Positions 6,873-16,900 of a DNA stretch of 34,280 nucleotides are shown here, piece by piece. Source of the DNA: an uncultured Saprospiraceae bacterium. GTDB lineage: Bacteria; Bacteroidota; Bacteroidia; Chitinophagales; Saprospiraceae. The stretch is from assembly GCA_937922815.1 (NCBI GenBank), contig CALAJP010000248.1, forward strand, positions 1 through 34,280, given 5' to 3'. Made by a program: the position numbers and the translations under genes. The first letter of the stretch is position 1; every line of letters begins with the position of its first letter. A model generated the notes under the pieces. The model did no database searches. It had not been told where the DNA came from and worked only from the letters and a program-made list of their open reading frames with translations.

Positions 6873-8612
6873 TTATAGCTTCACAAATTTGTGTGTGGTA
6901 ATCTTATCACCATCATTTACACGAAGCAAATATACCGTATTATTGGTTAGGCTATAAGGAATAGTCACAGTATTAGTGCCTTCTAATAGATTTTCTTGGA
7001 ATGACCCCACGTGCGTTCCTATTATATCAAACAATTCAAAAGTGATATTCGTATCTTTTTTTAGAGAAACTGTTAATGAAGAATTAGCGGGTAAAACTTC
7101 AACTTCAACCTCACTGTCTTTAGGCAAAACATCTTCTACTAATGAGATAACATTTCTACTCCTTGATACTAATCTCGAGTTCACCAATTTAATCTCATCT
7201 TTTGAAATATTAGATAATGTGAATTTCACGTAATCGTCCAGTTTATCTTCAAAGTGTAATACTTTCAAGTATCGAATACCATCAATTTCATAATGGCTAA
7301 TATCTAAATTTCTATTAAATTGATATAGTTCAGGAGTATTAACAACTTCGAAAGTCAATTCTAAGCCACCTATCATCTCTGGAGAATTTAACTCAAACTC
7401 TAATTTATCTTCTTTTTCAGCAATCGCATACATTGCAGCATTTCTTGAAGTAGCCATTTTTTCTTGCCAAGAAGATATGTCTCCTAACTTCACCTCAGCG
7501 ATATTAACTTCAACTAAAGGATCAGCTCCTGTATTGAAAATAATTTCATTCTCTATTTGATCAGCGACATCACTATTCAACGAATCGTATTTAATAAAAA
7601 AGTGATGGTTCTCGCTTTCTCCTAAATTATCAGAATATCGTAGCAACAAGTTTCTAATCGCAAGCATATCAGCAACATTAATTTTGCCGTTGGCGTCAAC
7701 ATCAGCCGCCTTAAATTGCATTGCAGTAGTAAAAGGGCGAAAGCCTAAAATGTGGTTTTGAATATGTATTATGTCCAACACATTAATATTCTCATACAAC
7801 GAAACTTCATCTGTTCTTTTAGGTCTCAGTTCATAATCTGATTGAAAATATATACTATCAATCAAAAATTCACCTGTAAGTGGGTTAAACTCTGCTCCTT
7901 CTATACCAAAATCAATATTTCTAGTTCCAGATCTAATGTGAGTGAACAATTTTCCTTTTGCAATAACTTTATCTGTACCTTGACAAACTTCTTCATATGG
8001 CGAAGTAGCAATTTCGGCAAAACATTTAGCCTTTTGTTTTTCAAAAACATCAACTTTTAATTCATCATAATCAATCATACTTTGGCAACCAAAGTAAATA
8101 TAAGGAAGTGTATCTTCATCAAATTTGAATTCAATATTTTCATCATCTGAACTTAACAAAAAACCATCTTCTGGTTCTCCTTCCAAACTAATAAGCTCGT
8201 CACATTCCTGTAAACAAGAAGCTTCCACCTTTAGCTCATTCAAATTGATATTCTCGCAATTCGAATTTCTAACCATTAAATACACTACGGCAGTATTTCT
8301 TTTAATGTTTAAATGAAATTCGTTACAGCCTTTTCTATTTACGCCGCTTCCTATATAATTTTTATTTGTATCGTAAACATCAACGTTTAATGTTGATGAA
8401 TTGCAAATTTGGATTTTTGCTGTTGGGATTCCTTTATTTACGTTTATACGAATTAAGGATGAAGTTGTAGATACTTCAAACACTTCGCCACATTGGAGCG
8501 AAGAAAGATTTAAATCATACTGGCTTTGTTCAAAGGCTGGAGTACAGACCTGTGCCAATAATTGATTTGAAAAAAATGTAAGTAACAATAGTAGTTTTAA
8601 ATGGATATTCAT
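6873..8612 (-). CDS. Exported dockerin-module protein with T9SS sorting domain (579 aa)
   Basis: The protein starts with a clear signal peptide (residues 1-20, ending LLAQ). The N-terminal 250 residues are unrecognised and contain several Cys pairs. A type I dockerin-like module lies near residues 274-325: a first half NVLDIIHIQNHILG and a canonical calcium loop DVDANGKINVADML. It is followed by a shorter version of the conserved segment found in its larger neighbours, here ending VKLGDISS. The C-terminal 70 residues are a type A T9SS sorting domain (FELFDIIGTHVGSF, ending TTHKFVKL). It should be exported through the outer membrane and perhaps attached to the surface. It lies 3' of the 1595-aa gene but a terminator separates them, so it has its own promoter. 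Confidence 0.85.
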   Translation of the reverse strand: MNIHLKLLLLLTFFSNQLLAQVCTPAFEQSQYDLNLSSLQCGEVFEVSTTSSLIRINVNKGIPTAKIQICNSSTLNVDVYDTNKNYIGSGVNRKGCNEFHLNIKRNTAVVYLMVRNSNCENINLNELKVEASCLQECDELISLEGEPEDGFLLSSDDENIEFKFDEDTLPYIYFGCQSMIDYDELKVDVFEKQKAKCFAEIATSPYEEVCQGTDKVIAKGKLFTHIRSGTRNIDFGIEGAEFNPLTGEFLIDSIYFQSDYELRPKRTDEVSLYENINVLDIIHIQNHILGFRPFTTAMQFKAADVDANGKINVADMLAIRNLLLRYSDNLGESENHHFFIKYDSLNSDVADQIENEIIFNTGADPLVEVNIAEVKLGDISSWQEKMATSRNAAMYAIAEKEDKLEFELNSPEMIGGLELTFEVVNTPELYQFNRNLDISHYEIDGIRYLKVLHFEDKLDDYVKFTLSNISKDEIKLVNSRLVSRSRNVISLVEDVLPKDSEVEVEVLPANSSLTVSLKKDTNITFELFDIIGTHVGSFQENLLEGTNTVTIPYSLTNNTVYLLRVNDGDKITTHKFVKL

Positions 8613-8660
8613 GCCTTGCGATATTTAATCTGCTATAGAGGATATTCGCAAGTTTTGTGT

Positions 8661-8694
8661 CAAAGTATAGCTATTAAGCTTGAAACTACTATAA
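8661..8694 (-). promoter_or_regulatory. Candidate promoter/operator region of the 579-aa dockerin gene
   Basis: The 11-mer CAAAGTATAGC at 8661-8671 recurs exactly at 13797-13807, upstream of the 1595-aa gene. Read on the minus strand it gives TATACTTTG, close to the Bacteroidota -7 box TAnnTTTG but with one extra base. It overlaps an ATAGCTAT palindrome. Further on, ACTACTATAA at 8685-8694 also occurs at 24443-24452. In such AT-rich DNA chance matches are likely. Confidence 0.3.
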
Positions 8695-8735
8695 ACCAAA
8701 TATTATACCAATAAGTTATATATGTGCACAAAAAA

Positions 8736-8764
8736 AGCCCCCACCTATAAAAAAGGTGGGGGCT
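8736..8764 (-). terminator. Rho-independent terminator after the 1595-aa protein gene
   Basis: A perfect GC-rich 11-bp stem (8736-8746 and 8754-8764) has a 7-base loop and is followed on the minus strand by a run of T. It lies 27 bases after the stop at 8792. Confidence 0.95.
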
Positions 8765-8791
8765 AATATGATTTTAGTTAATACTTAAATA

Positions 8792-11700
8792 TTATTTAAG
8801 TACAACCATTCTTTTAGTAGCAGTGAAATCTGCAGTATTCAATTGGTAGTAAAGTACACCAGTTGCATCTAAATCAGATTTAGAAACTTCAACTTGGTTA
8901 AACCCTTGTACAAAGTCACCTTGAATAGTTTTAACTACTTTACCTGCAACATCAAATACTGTAATAGTTGCTTGACCAGCCTGAGCCATATCAAAAGTAA
9001 TGTTAGTTACATTTGAGAATGGGTTAGGAGTATTTTGGTGTAATGTAGTAGCAACAACATCATTAGCAAAAGAAATAGCTAATTCAGAAGATTCAACTAC
9101 TCCGTTGTTATAAACAAAAGTAGCAGCTTCAGTAACATTAGAGCTAATTCCGAATACTTCTGATAACTTAGCTGATTTGTTAGCAGTTAAAGAAACAGTG
9201 AATAATACATCGTTTGCGTTCAACTTAACAGCTTCGTTAGAATTCCAAACAGAAGTTACATAACCTTTGTCTAGGTAGTTAAATCCGAAGTTTTCGTTAG
9301 ATACATTTAAAGCACCTGCCTCAACACCTTCGAAAGATACTTCACTTCCTAAGTTCATAGTCAATTGGTATGCATCTAAAGTATTAACGTCACCTGCTTT
9401 GATAGCTACTTCGTAAGTGTTACCTGCAACTAAGTTAGCGTTATCAGCAACAACATTCAATCTAGCACCTGTTCTTGATTTAGCAGCATAAACTGTAGAG
9501 TTTACATCACCAACTTTGATAGCTACGAAATCAGCAACTCTATCTTCAGTTAAAGATTTGATTTCAACTCCTGCTGGTAATTTATCCGATAAAGGATTGT
9601 TACTGAAAGAATAAGACTTATCAATAAATCTCCAAGAACTGTTATTAGGTAATTCTGTGATATTCTCTAAAACGATATTTCTAATAACTTGCAAATCAGC
9701 AGCAGATAATCTACCGTTGTTATCAACATCAGCAGCAATTTCTTGGTAAGCATTTAAAGTACCATCAGCACTTAAAATATGTTTAACAAGAGCTACTAAA
9801 TCACCAGCGTTAACACCTTCAGTTAAGTCACCATTCTTACTTGCTTTAACAACATAAGCTTCTCCCATTTCTAAGTTAGAAAATTCGAATGCTCCGTCTA
9901 AACCATTAGTAATAGATGCGTTGATTCCTCCGTCAATTGTAACATTTACTTTATCAACAGAAACACCTGTTTCAGTAACGATTGATCCAGCAATAGAACC
10001 TGAAGTTGTAGAACATGTGTTATTGTTATCTGTAACTGTGAAAGTAACAGTAACAAAGTTTTCATTTCCTGAATCATCACTTACATATACATCTACACTT
10101 TGTGCACCTAATGCATCACATCCGAAACGTAAACCTTTACCATCGTTGATGATATTGTCAACACCTTTGAAATATGCATTGTCTTTCCATGCGTCTGGAG
10201 ATCTTTTAGTACAGTTATCTGTAACTTCTTTAATAAAGTCAGAAGCCCAAATATCAACAAAACCATTTTCCATGTTCATTACAGTAGAGCTTAAGCTTAA
10301 TGCAATAGGAGTTGGTTTTTTCATATCAGCTACCTCAAAAGTATGCGTATAAGTATCTGTATTATCACAGTTATCAGAAATAACCCAAACTACAGAGTAA
10401 GTTCCTTCTGCTAAACCATCAGCACTCAAAGTAGCTGTGTTACCAGAATCATTAACACCATTTCCAGATAAAGCCCAAGAGTAAGCAATATCACCACAGT
10501 TATCTTGACCTGCAACAGTGAATGTTACATCACCTAAACAGTTACTAGGGTTAGCTGCAATCTTTTGATTATCTTCTGGAGTAGAAACGAAAGTTGGATC
10601 TTCGTTATCAACAATAGTAATTACACGAGTAAACTCTGAATAACCATCAGTTGTATCTCCGTAGTAACAACCCTCTCTACCTTCGATTTTTTGAGCATCT
10701 TCAATTTCAGCATGTGTATAATCAATATTCAATTTAGAAATACCTTTAGCTTTCATTGTACACCAGTCATAAATTTTATATGTAATGTGCATTTCTGAAC
10801 AACCTCCGCCATTAGCGTTTTTGAAGATAGTAGTATCTGTATCCATGTGGATAGTTTTACAACTTGGGTTTTCAATAGTTAATTCGCCACCAGGTATGTT
10901 TGGTAGTTGATCACAATTGATAGTCTCATCTTTAGGAACACAAATTTCAAAGTTTAAGTTATCTGGAGATACCGTAATCGTATCTCTAAAGTCAACTGCA
11001 CCTGTTTTATCACTAGCATCATCAGCAGTGAAGTAACGCTCAATTACTTGAGAACCACAATCATCTTCAGAAATGATTCTAGAAGAAACAAATGTAGGTG
11101 TAGCAGGAGCACAGTTATCATCTACAGTAGGGTAAGGGAATGCTACTAAATTAGCAGACAATAATCTTACGTCACCACAAGTTGCTGTATGATTTTGTCC
11201 AGTAATTACTGGAGGAATACCATCTTCAACTAAAATCTCTGCCCAACAAGTTGTTTCGTTTCCGTAAATATCTGTTACTTTTAAGTAAACAGTATCACCG
11301 AATTCACAGCTATATGTTAAAGACTCGTAGAAATTAACATTATCTTGAGAGATAAGAATCTCATCAACTCTACAGTTGTCATAAGAACCTTCATCAAAGT
11401 TAGATGCAAGAATTTCTCCTCTACCACTACCGTCAACAGTTACGTGTAAAGCATCATCAACATTACAAATAGGAGCAGCATTATCAACTGCTAATATTTT
11501 TCTTGAAATTTCTGATTGATTACCACATTCATCTGTAACAAAGATGTTCAATTCTACAGAATCCAAAGAAACTGGTACATTTTCTAATAAAGCAGTATTA
11601 CCATCAAATTGAACGCTTCTTAATCCTGAAGTAGAAGAAGAATATCCAATTCCGTTTGCTTCATATTCAACATAAGCAGACCAGTCAGAACAGTTATCTG

Positions 11701-13579
11701 TTACATTAATAGTCAACGTTACATCTGAAGAACAGTTATCTCTGTTAGAGTTTGATACTATATTAACGTCAGTAAGTTCAACAGCTGGAGCAACATCGTC
11801 AGTTACTTTGATTGTTTGTTGAACTGTAGTCATAGCTTCACTAGGACACCATGCGATAATAGTCCAAGTTCTAATAAACTGACCACTTTTAGCATTACAT
11901 CCTTTAGAAATAGGGCTATCTTCAAAAGTATAGCTTACACCACATTGGTCTTCACCGTCTTCTTCATCTTCTTTTTGTGTAATATCTACACATTCGTAAG
12001 ATAATTTAACATCTGAAGTTCCGTGTAATGTATTAATATCATTAGTAGTACAAGGTAAAACTCTATCATTTTCGCTTAATTGGTCTTCTAATTCAGTTAA
12101 AGAAGGAGATCTTAAAACGATTTTTTGAGTAGCAATGGTAGATTTTCCATTTGCATATGCTTTGTATGTTCTTTCGATATACTTACCGTCAGTACAACCC
12201 GCATCTATTTTAACAGCAGAAACGAATTCTATAGCATCAATAGGAGAACATCCAGCTGCATCAGCTGTTGTTGGAGTAGGTACTATATTAACACCTGCAA
12301 CATTACATACATCTAATGTATCGTTTCCTACTATTCCGTTAAGCCCGTATCCAGCCATAACATCAGCCATCTCAGGGTGATTACAAGCAATTTCTCCATC
12401 AGCAATAGCTAAAGAAGGACCTTGTTTGTCTTCTAAGTTAACGTATCCCCAAGTAGAAGATTCCGTACCTCTATTAGTTACAATAAATTTAAATCTATCA
12501 CTAGCAATAACATTACCATTAACATCATACATATTACCATGTACTGTGTTAGAGATTTCGTATTGACGTGCTGCATCAGCGTAGATAGGTCTGTCATAAG
12601 CATCTACAAATCTAATATCAAAAGAAGATGAGTAGTAAGGTGCGTTATCACAAGATGGAGCACTTTCTAATAAATCATCTAATTCAAAAGTGATTTGACA
12701 ACCAGCATTAGCATCAAAAGATGCATTTAACTCATCGTTTGCTACTAATTTTGAATCTTCGCTAGAAACAGCGAATAACTGAAGCGTATCAGAAGATTGC
12801 TCATACACACCAGTGCTATCAGGACCGTAGTCGTAAGAAACAACATAACCGTACTCACCTAAAGCTAATTTAGGAAAAGCAAAAGCCATATTCTCATCGT
12901 TACCAGTACCTACTACATATAATGCAGAGTCTTGAGCGATAAGAGTATCTGCTACAACATCAAAAAGTTCTACCTTAATTAAAGTAGAATCGTTCTCTTC
13001 GAAATCCGTTGCACAAATAGCTTGTACAGGAACTACTAAAGAAATTTCAGCACTGTCAGCACATGTACCTTCGAATACATTTTCTTCTGCTTCAAAAGTT
13101 TGCTCACAAGTAACTGGTAAACATTCAGTACCTACTAATGATATTGACTGTGCAAAAGATCCTCCATTAGAATACTCTCCTGTTACAGGATCAATAGCTA
13201 CATTTTGAGCAAGTACTGCTCTACCTACCTCATCAAGAATCACAATACCGTGATTAGAAGCAACAGAGTTGCTCGCATCTTCGTTAGAAGCAGGAGTATA
13301 AATAATTTGAATCTCAGAGCCTGGAAGTGCACTTATTGTAGCACTGTTTAAGGCACCGTCTCCAATACCTGGCAGTAAATCACTGCTAGAGTTTACTGGA
13401 GAAACTGTGTAAATAGTAGATGGATCCGATCCATTTACTGAAATTTGAAATTTGGCACCATCCGTACCATCCCCTTGAAAATCGACAAAGTGGACTTCAT
13501 AGTCGCATTGCCCATACGCCATCGCAGAGACGAAAACGAAGCATACCGCTAGAAATACTTTGGAAAAAACGTTGTTCAT
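8792..13579 (-). CDS. Giant exported surface protein: HYR-like repeats, dockerin, cohesin-like domain, T9SS tail (1595 aa)
   Basis: A signal peptide occupies residues 1-23 (ending AMAYGQ). Residues 24-1190 are Ig/HYR-like modules rich in paired Cys, with repeating phrases such as TDNCS, VDNAAP and RTWTIIAWC that I associate with Saprospiraceae HYR-like proteins. A carboxypeptidase-regulatory-like beta domain starts near residue 1195, a type I dockerin module covers about 1243-1313 (AADVDNNGRLSAADL loop), then the conserved SWRFIDKSYSF to IKVGDVN segment, a cohesin-like beta-sandwich (about 1376-1506), and a type A T9SS sorting domain (about 1513-1595, NTPNPFSN, ending TKRMVVLK). It is probably surface-exposed and abundant; the role is unknown. 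The C-terminal 420 residues closely resemble the protein at 33017-34280. It has its own terminator at 8736-8764. Confidence 0.88.
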   Translation of the reverse strand: MNNVFSKVFLAVCFVFVSAMAYGQCDYEVHFVDFQGDGTDGAKFQISVNGSDPSTIYTVSPVNSSSDLLPGIGDGALNSATISALPGSEIQIIYTPASNEDASNSVASNHGIVILDEVGRAVLAQNVAIDPVTGEYSNGGSFAQSISLVGTECLPVTCEQTFEAEENVFEGTCADSAEISLVVPVQAICATDFEENDSTLIKVELFDVVADTLIAQDSALYVVGTGNDENMAFAFPKLALGEYGYVVSYDYGPDSTGVYEQSSDTLQLFAVSSEDSKLVANDELNASFDANAGCQITFELDDLLESAPSCDNAPYYSSSFDIRFVDAYDRPIYADAARQYEISNTVHGNMYDVNGNVIASDRFKFIVTNRGTESSTWGYVNLEDKQGPSLAIADGEIACNHPEMADVMAGYGLNGIVGNDTLDVCNVAGVNIVPTPTTADAAGCSPIDAIEFVSAVKIDAGCTDGKYIERTYKAYANGKSTIATQKIVLRSPSLTELEDQLSENDRVLPCTTNDINTLHGTSDVKLSYECVDITQKEDEEDGEDQCGVSYTFEDSPISKGCNAKSGQFIRTWTIIAWCPSEAMTTVQQTIKVTDDVAPAVELTDVNIVSNSNRDNCSSDVTLTINVTDNCSDWSAYVEYEANGIGYSSSTSGLRSVQFDGNTALLENVPVSLDSVELNIFVTDECGNQSEISRKILAVDNAAPICNVDDALHVTVDGSGRGEILASNFDEGSYDNCRVDEILISQDNVNFYESLTYSCEFGDTVYLKVTDIYGNETTCWAEILVEDGIPPVITGQNHTATCGDVRLLSANLVAFPYPTVDDNCAPATPTFVSSRIISEDDCGSQVIERYFTADDASDKTGAVDFRDTITVSPDNLNFEICVPKDETINCDQLPNIPGGELTIENPSCKTIHMDTDTTIFKNANGGGCSEMHITYKIYDWCTMKAKGISKLNIDYTHAEIEDAQKIEGREGCYYGDTTDGYSEFTRVITIVDNEDPTFVSTPEDNQKIAANPSNCLGDVTFTVAGQDNCGDIAYSWALSGNGVNDSGNTATLSADGLAEGTYSVVWVISDNCDNTDTYTHTFEVADMKKPTPIALSLSSTVMNMENGFVDIWASDFIKEVTDNCTKRSPDAWKDNAYFKGVDNIINDGKGLRFGCDALGAQSVDVYVSDDSGNENFVTVTFTVTDNNNTCSTTSGSIAGSIVTETGVSVDKVNVTIDGGINASITNGLDGAFEFSNLEMGEAYVVKASKNGDLTEGVNAGDLVALVKHILSADGTLNAYQEIAADVDNNGRLSAADLQVIRNIVLENITELPNNSSWRFIDKSYSFSNNPLSDKLPAGVEIKSLTEDRVADFVAIKVGDVNSTVYAAKSRTGARLNVVADNANLVAGNTYEVAIKAGDVNTLDAYQLTMNLGSEVSFEGVEAGALNVSNENFGFNYLDKGYVTSVWNSNEAVKLNANDVLFTVSLTANKSAKLSEVFGISSNVTEAATFVYNNGVVESSELAISFANDVVATTLHQNTPNPFSNVTNITFDMAQAGQATITVFDVAGKVVKTIQGDFVQGFNQVEVSKSDLDATGVLYYQLNTADFTATKRMVVLK

Positions 13580-13786
13580 AATGCTTGTAAATTTTCGTTC
13601 ATGAAATTGATTAATTAATTAAAATACCATATAAACACAAACCAACCTAGCTTATCTACTCGCTGTCAAGCAAGAAATTTAGCGAGTCATAAGACTTCTT
13701 TAGGCCGTTTGGAAAAAGCCATTTACATTTGAATCGGTAATACGGGAAATTTAATTTAATCGGTAAGAATGGGAACGAAATAACAA

Positions 13787-13794
13787 CAAAGATA
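13787..13794 (-). promoter_or_regulatory. Candidate -7 box (TATCTTTG) for the 1595-aa protein gene
   Basis: The minus-strand octamer matches the Bacteroidota consensus TAnnTTTG exactly. No TTG is evident at the expected -33 distance, and the box lies about 208 bases before the start codon, so the assignment is tentative. Confidence 0.3.
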
Positions 13795-13810
13795 AACAAA
13801 GTATAGCATA

Positions 13811-13838
13811 GAAATATACCCTAAATGAGGTATATTTC
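13811..13838. repeat. Perfect 10-bp inverted repeat, possible terminator of the 1684-aa gene
   Basis: GAAATATACC at 13811-13820 pairs with 13829-13838 around an 8-base loop, 108 bases past the stop at 13946. No T run follows on either strand, so it could be a weak terminator or a protein-binding palindrome. Confidence 0.45.
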
Positions 13839-13945
13839 ATCTTTATTTAACGGCTTCATTGTTTGAAAGCATAGGCTTCCATATTCAAATACTAATCAAA
13901 TATACTAAAAAGCACTTCCTAATGCAAACTAGAAAGGACTTGTTT

Positions 13946-16900
13946 TTAATCTTTTATTAATTTTCTAACAAACACACCTTCGGGGGTAAGTATCTCTATG
14001 AAGTAAACCCCTTGCGTTAATGCCTGTAAACCAGCCAATTCTAACGTTAATTGTGCTGTTTTATTCAAATACTTTTGTTCTCTTATTTTTTCTCCGTTAA
14101 TATTATAAAGTTTTAATTCATATGCATTTATAGGAGAATTACTTTGAACAAAAACTTCAGAATAAAACGGATTTGGATATACCGTTAATTCCTTATCCAT
14201 TTGAACAAAATTTGACGCTACTGGCTTCAATATAGCATTAGTTATTGAGATATCATCTACGCTTTTTGAGTAGATTTCTGCTTCAATTTCGTTGCTTATT
14301 GAAAGGTCGTTTAATTGTTGGTTACTAATAATCGAAAACAACATTGACTCGCTATCACTTGAGACATTCTGAATACTTTCTTCTGCCCATGAGATTAATA
14401 ACTTATTGTTTTCTAGTAAATAGTGGCTTTCGTCTAAAACATTTGAATGCAAGTCTATATCACTTGGCACCCCCGACAATGAGAATTGAAAACCTATCAT
14501 TTTTTCTAAAGAAGAAAAATCAAAACTATACCTATATTTTCCATCCTCAAAAACCTCCGAAACCTGAATTGTAGATACACTTCTACTTCCTGCCCTTTTC
14601 TTTAGGTTTGTACCATTCACATCTCCTGTTTTTATAGCTAAAACATCCCAATCTAAAAGATCATTTTCAAGATTCTGGATAGACAATGGTTCATTTTTAT
14701 AATTCAATAGAACATCATCAGCTGTACTTTCAAGCATGACTTTCTTATTTATAGTTTTCCAAAGATTCATTCTTGGGAAACTATCTATTTTCCCTAAAAT
14801 TGCATCTCTAACTAAAAGGACATCCGCTACGGAAATAGTTCCTGTGCCATTGACATCTGCCGCCAAAATAGATTCCTTGTCCGTAAAGGTTTTTAGCCCT
14901 AATAAATGTTGCCTAATCAATATTAAGTCCAGCGTAGTTAACCCCTTTGCAATATTACCTCCTATATTAATATTCAAATTATAATCCCCTTCTGGTAGGT
15001 CTTCAAACCTATACTCTCCTTCAATTCCTGTAATGGTTCTCATTAAATCATCAGACTGTAACTCGACATCTATATCTGACATCAAAACACCTCCCATCGA
15101 AGATACAGTACCTGCTATTTGATAAGAAGGCTTGCATGATTTAATCTTAAATTCTACAGTACAGTAATTTTGGTTACCCGACGGAGTCGTAACAAATACT
15201 TGCAATACCTGAACGCCTTCATCTTCACAAGTATAGGTGGCAATTGTATCTGACAAATCCTCAGAAAAAGAATAATTCAACTCATTATTAGCATAACAAC
15301 TGCTAAAAGTTGCTTTTAAATTGAGTAAATCTATAGGTTTAATTTCTACGCTCTCACCTTCAATTTTCCAAGCCAAATCGCCAACACAGACTGGTCTCGG
15401 CAGGGCTGTACTCTTTCCTATTACGTCTCTTACCTGAATAGATATATTTCCACAATCGTCAATCGCTTCGTATGCAACTCGAACAGTGTCCCCTACATTT
15501 AATGTAAATTCACTGGGGAAAGGATATGCTAAAATGTTTTCTTTACAATTGTCTGTTGCTAAAATAGGTGTCAGCACAATATCAGATTCACAATCTCCAT
15601 CAAATACGATGAGTGTATCATTCAATGGCGAAATTTCGGGAGCAATATCATCTTGAAACCGTATAATCTGTTCTATCTGAAAATATCCATCTCCATCATC
15701 TTCATAAGTATTGTGAGCTATCTGTTTTCCACCATAATTACTTTCGTTAATAAAACCGATGCTTTGACAAAAATGCACAACTTTCCATGTTCTCACGATA
15801 CGTTTACATTCCTCACCTTCTGACTCTTCATATCTATCTTCATAAGATATTCCAGGTACAATACAGCCGTCATTAATTGCAATAGGCTCAGGCAATTGGC
15901 TTATATCTGCATTACAACTAGCTAATAATGTGTCGTTTGGAAATTTAATAGTCAATTTATTATTATCAACAATAGAGATTACTTGCTGACACATTTCTTC
16001 CTTTGCAACAAAGAACTTCCTATAAACTACACCTACTCCACAAGAATTTCTTTCATCCACAATCTCTTCTTTGTATGTAATATCACAGCCCGAAGCCGCC
16101 GTTAACGTCCCAAAACGTGCTAAATTATTTAGGTCTATGTCTTCTCCGCACTGAATAGTTATATCTATTGGACAATTTAGGTCTGCGGAAGCAAGTTTTT
16201 GAACGCTTACCGTAGCATTTTCAATATTTTCATTACCACTAGCATCTACAACACGAACTTCAACGTCAATATCTTTATCAATATCACAACAAGTAACTTT
16301 TATGAATGGCGAAAAATTCAAAAATGTATCATCACATTCATTCTCAAGTCGCTTTATTTGCATAGTAGCTATTTGACAATTATCAGAACTCCCTTCATTT
16401 AGCATAGTTGGAGTAATTACAGCATTACCGTCTTTACCTATTTTTATACTAATATTTTTGAGACTAACAACAGGTTCTATGTTGTCAATCACATTTAATA
16501 GAATATTACCTACTGCTGTATTGCCCTCTTTATCTACCACTTTTACAGAAATTTCATTCATTCCTATCGACAAAGAGTCTAATACCTGTCCGTTTTTGAG
16601 TACGATATGCTTGTCATGCAAATTTTCATCTATCCTTTCTATTTGATAATCTACAATAATCGAATCTATTTCACCACATTCATCTTTAAACAAATCAAAC
16701 AAATTAGCCTTAGCTAGACAGTTTTGATTCATATCAAAAATATCCACCTGATTGGTTGGCAAAACGGGTGGAGTATCATCAACAAAAATTAGATTTTGAT
16801 TGTAATTTACTTGCTGTGAAGTACACAAATCAAAGATAGTCCATTCTCTTTCTATAAAATAACCTCCATCTTCGGTTTGTATCTCGCTATCAACATAGCT

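Larger units (their letters stand above)
13580..13945. other. Intergenic region (366 bp) between two giant surface-protein genes
   Basis: No convincing gene is seen. It holds a 7-bp inverted repeat with a 16-base loop (13658-13664 and 13681-13687), an imperfect tandem of 'AATCGGTAA' motifs near 13731-13775, a candidate -7 promoter box at 13787-13794 and a 10-bp hairpin at 13811-13838. Together these suggest a roughly 200-base 5' leader for the 1595-aa gene. Confidence 0.5.

Noticed and set aside
9921-10352. Open frame of 143 codons on the plus strand opposite the 1595-aa gene
   Set aside because: It is antisense to a surface protein with strong, continuous domain structure; the long frame reflects the regular codon use of that gene.
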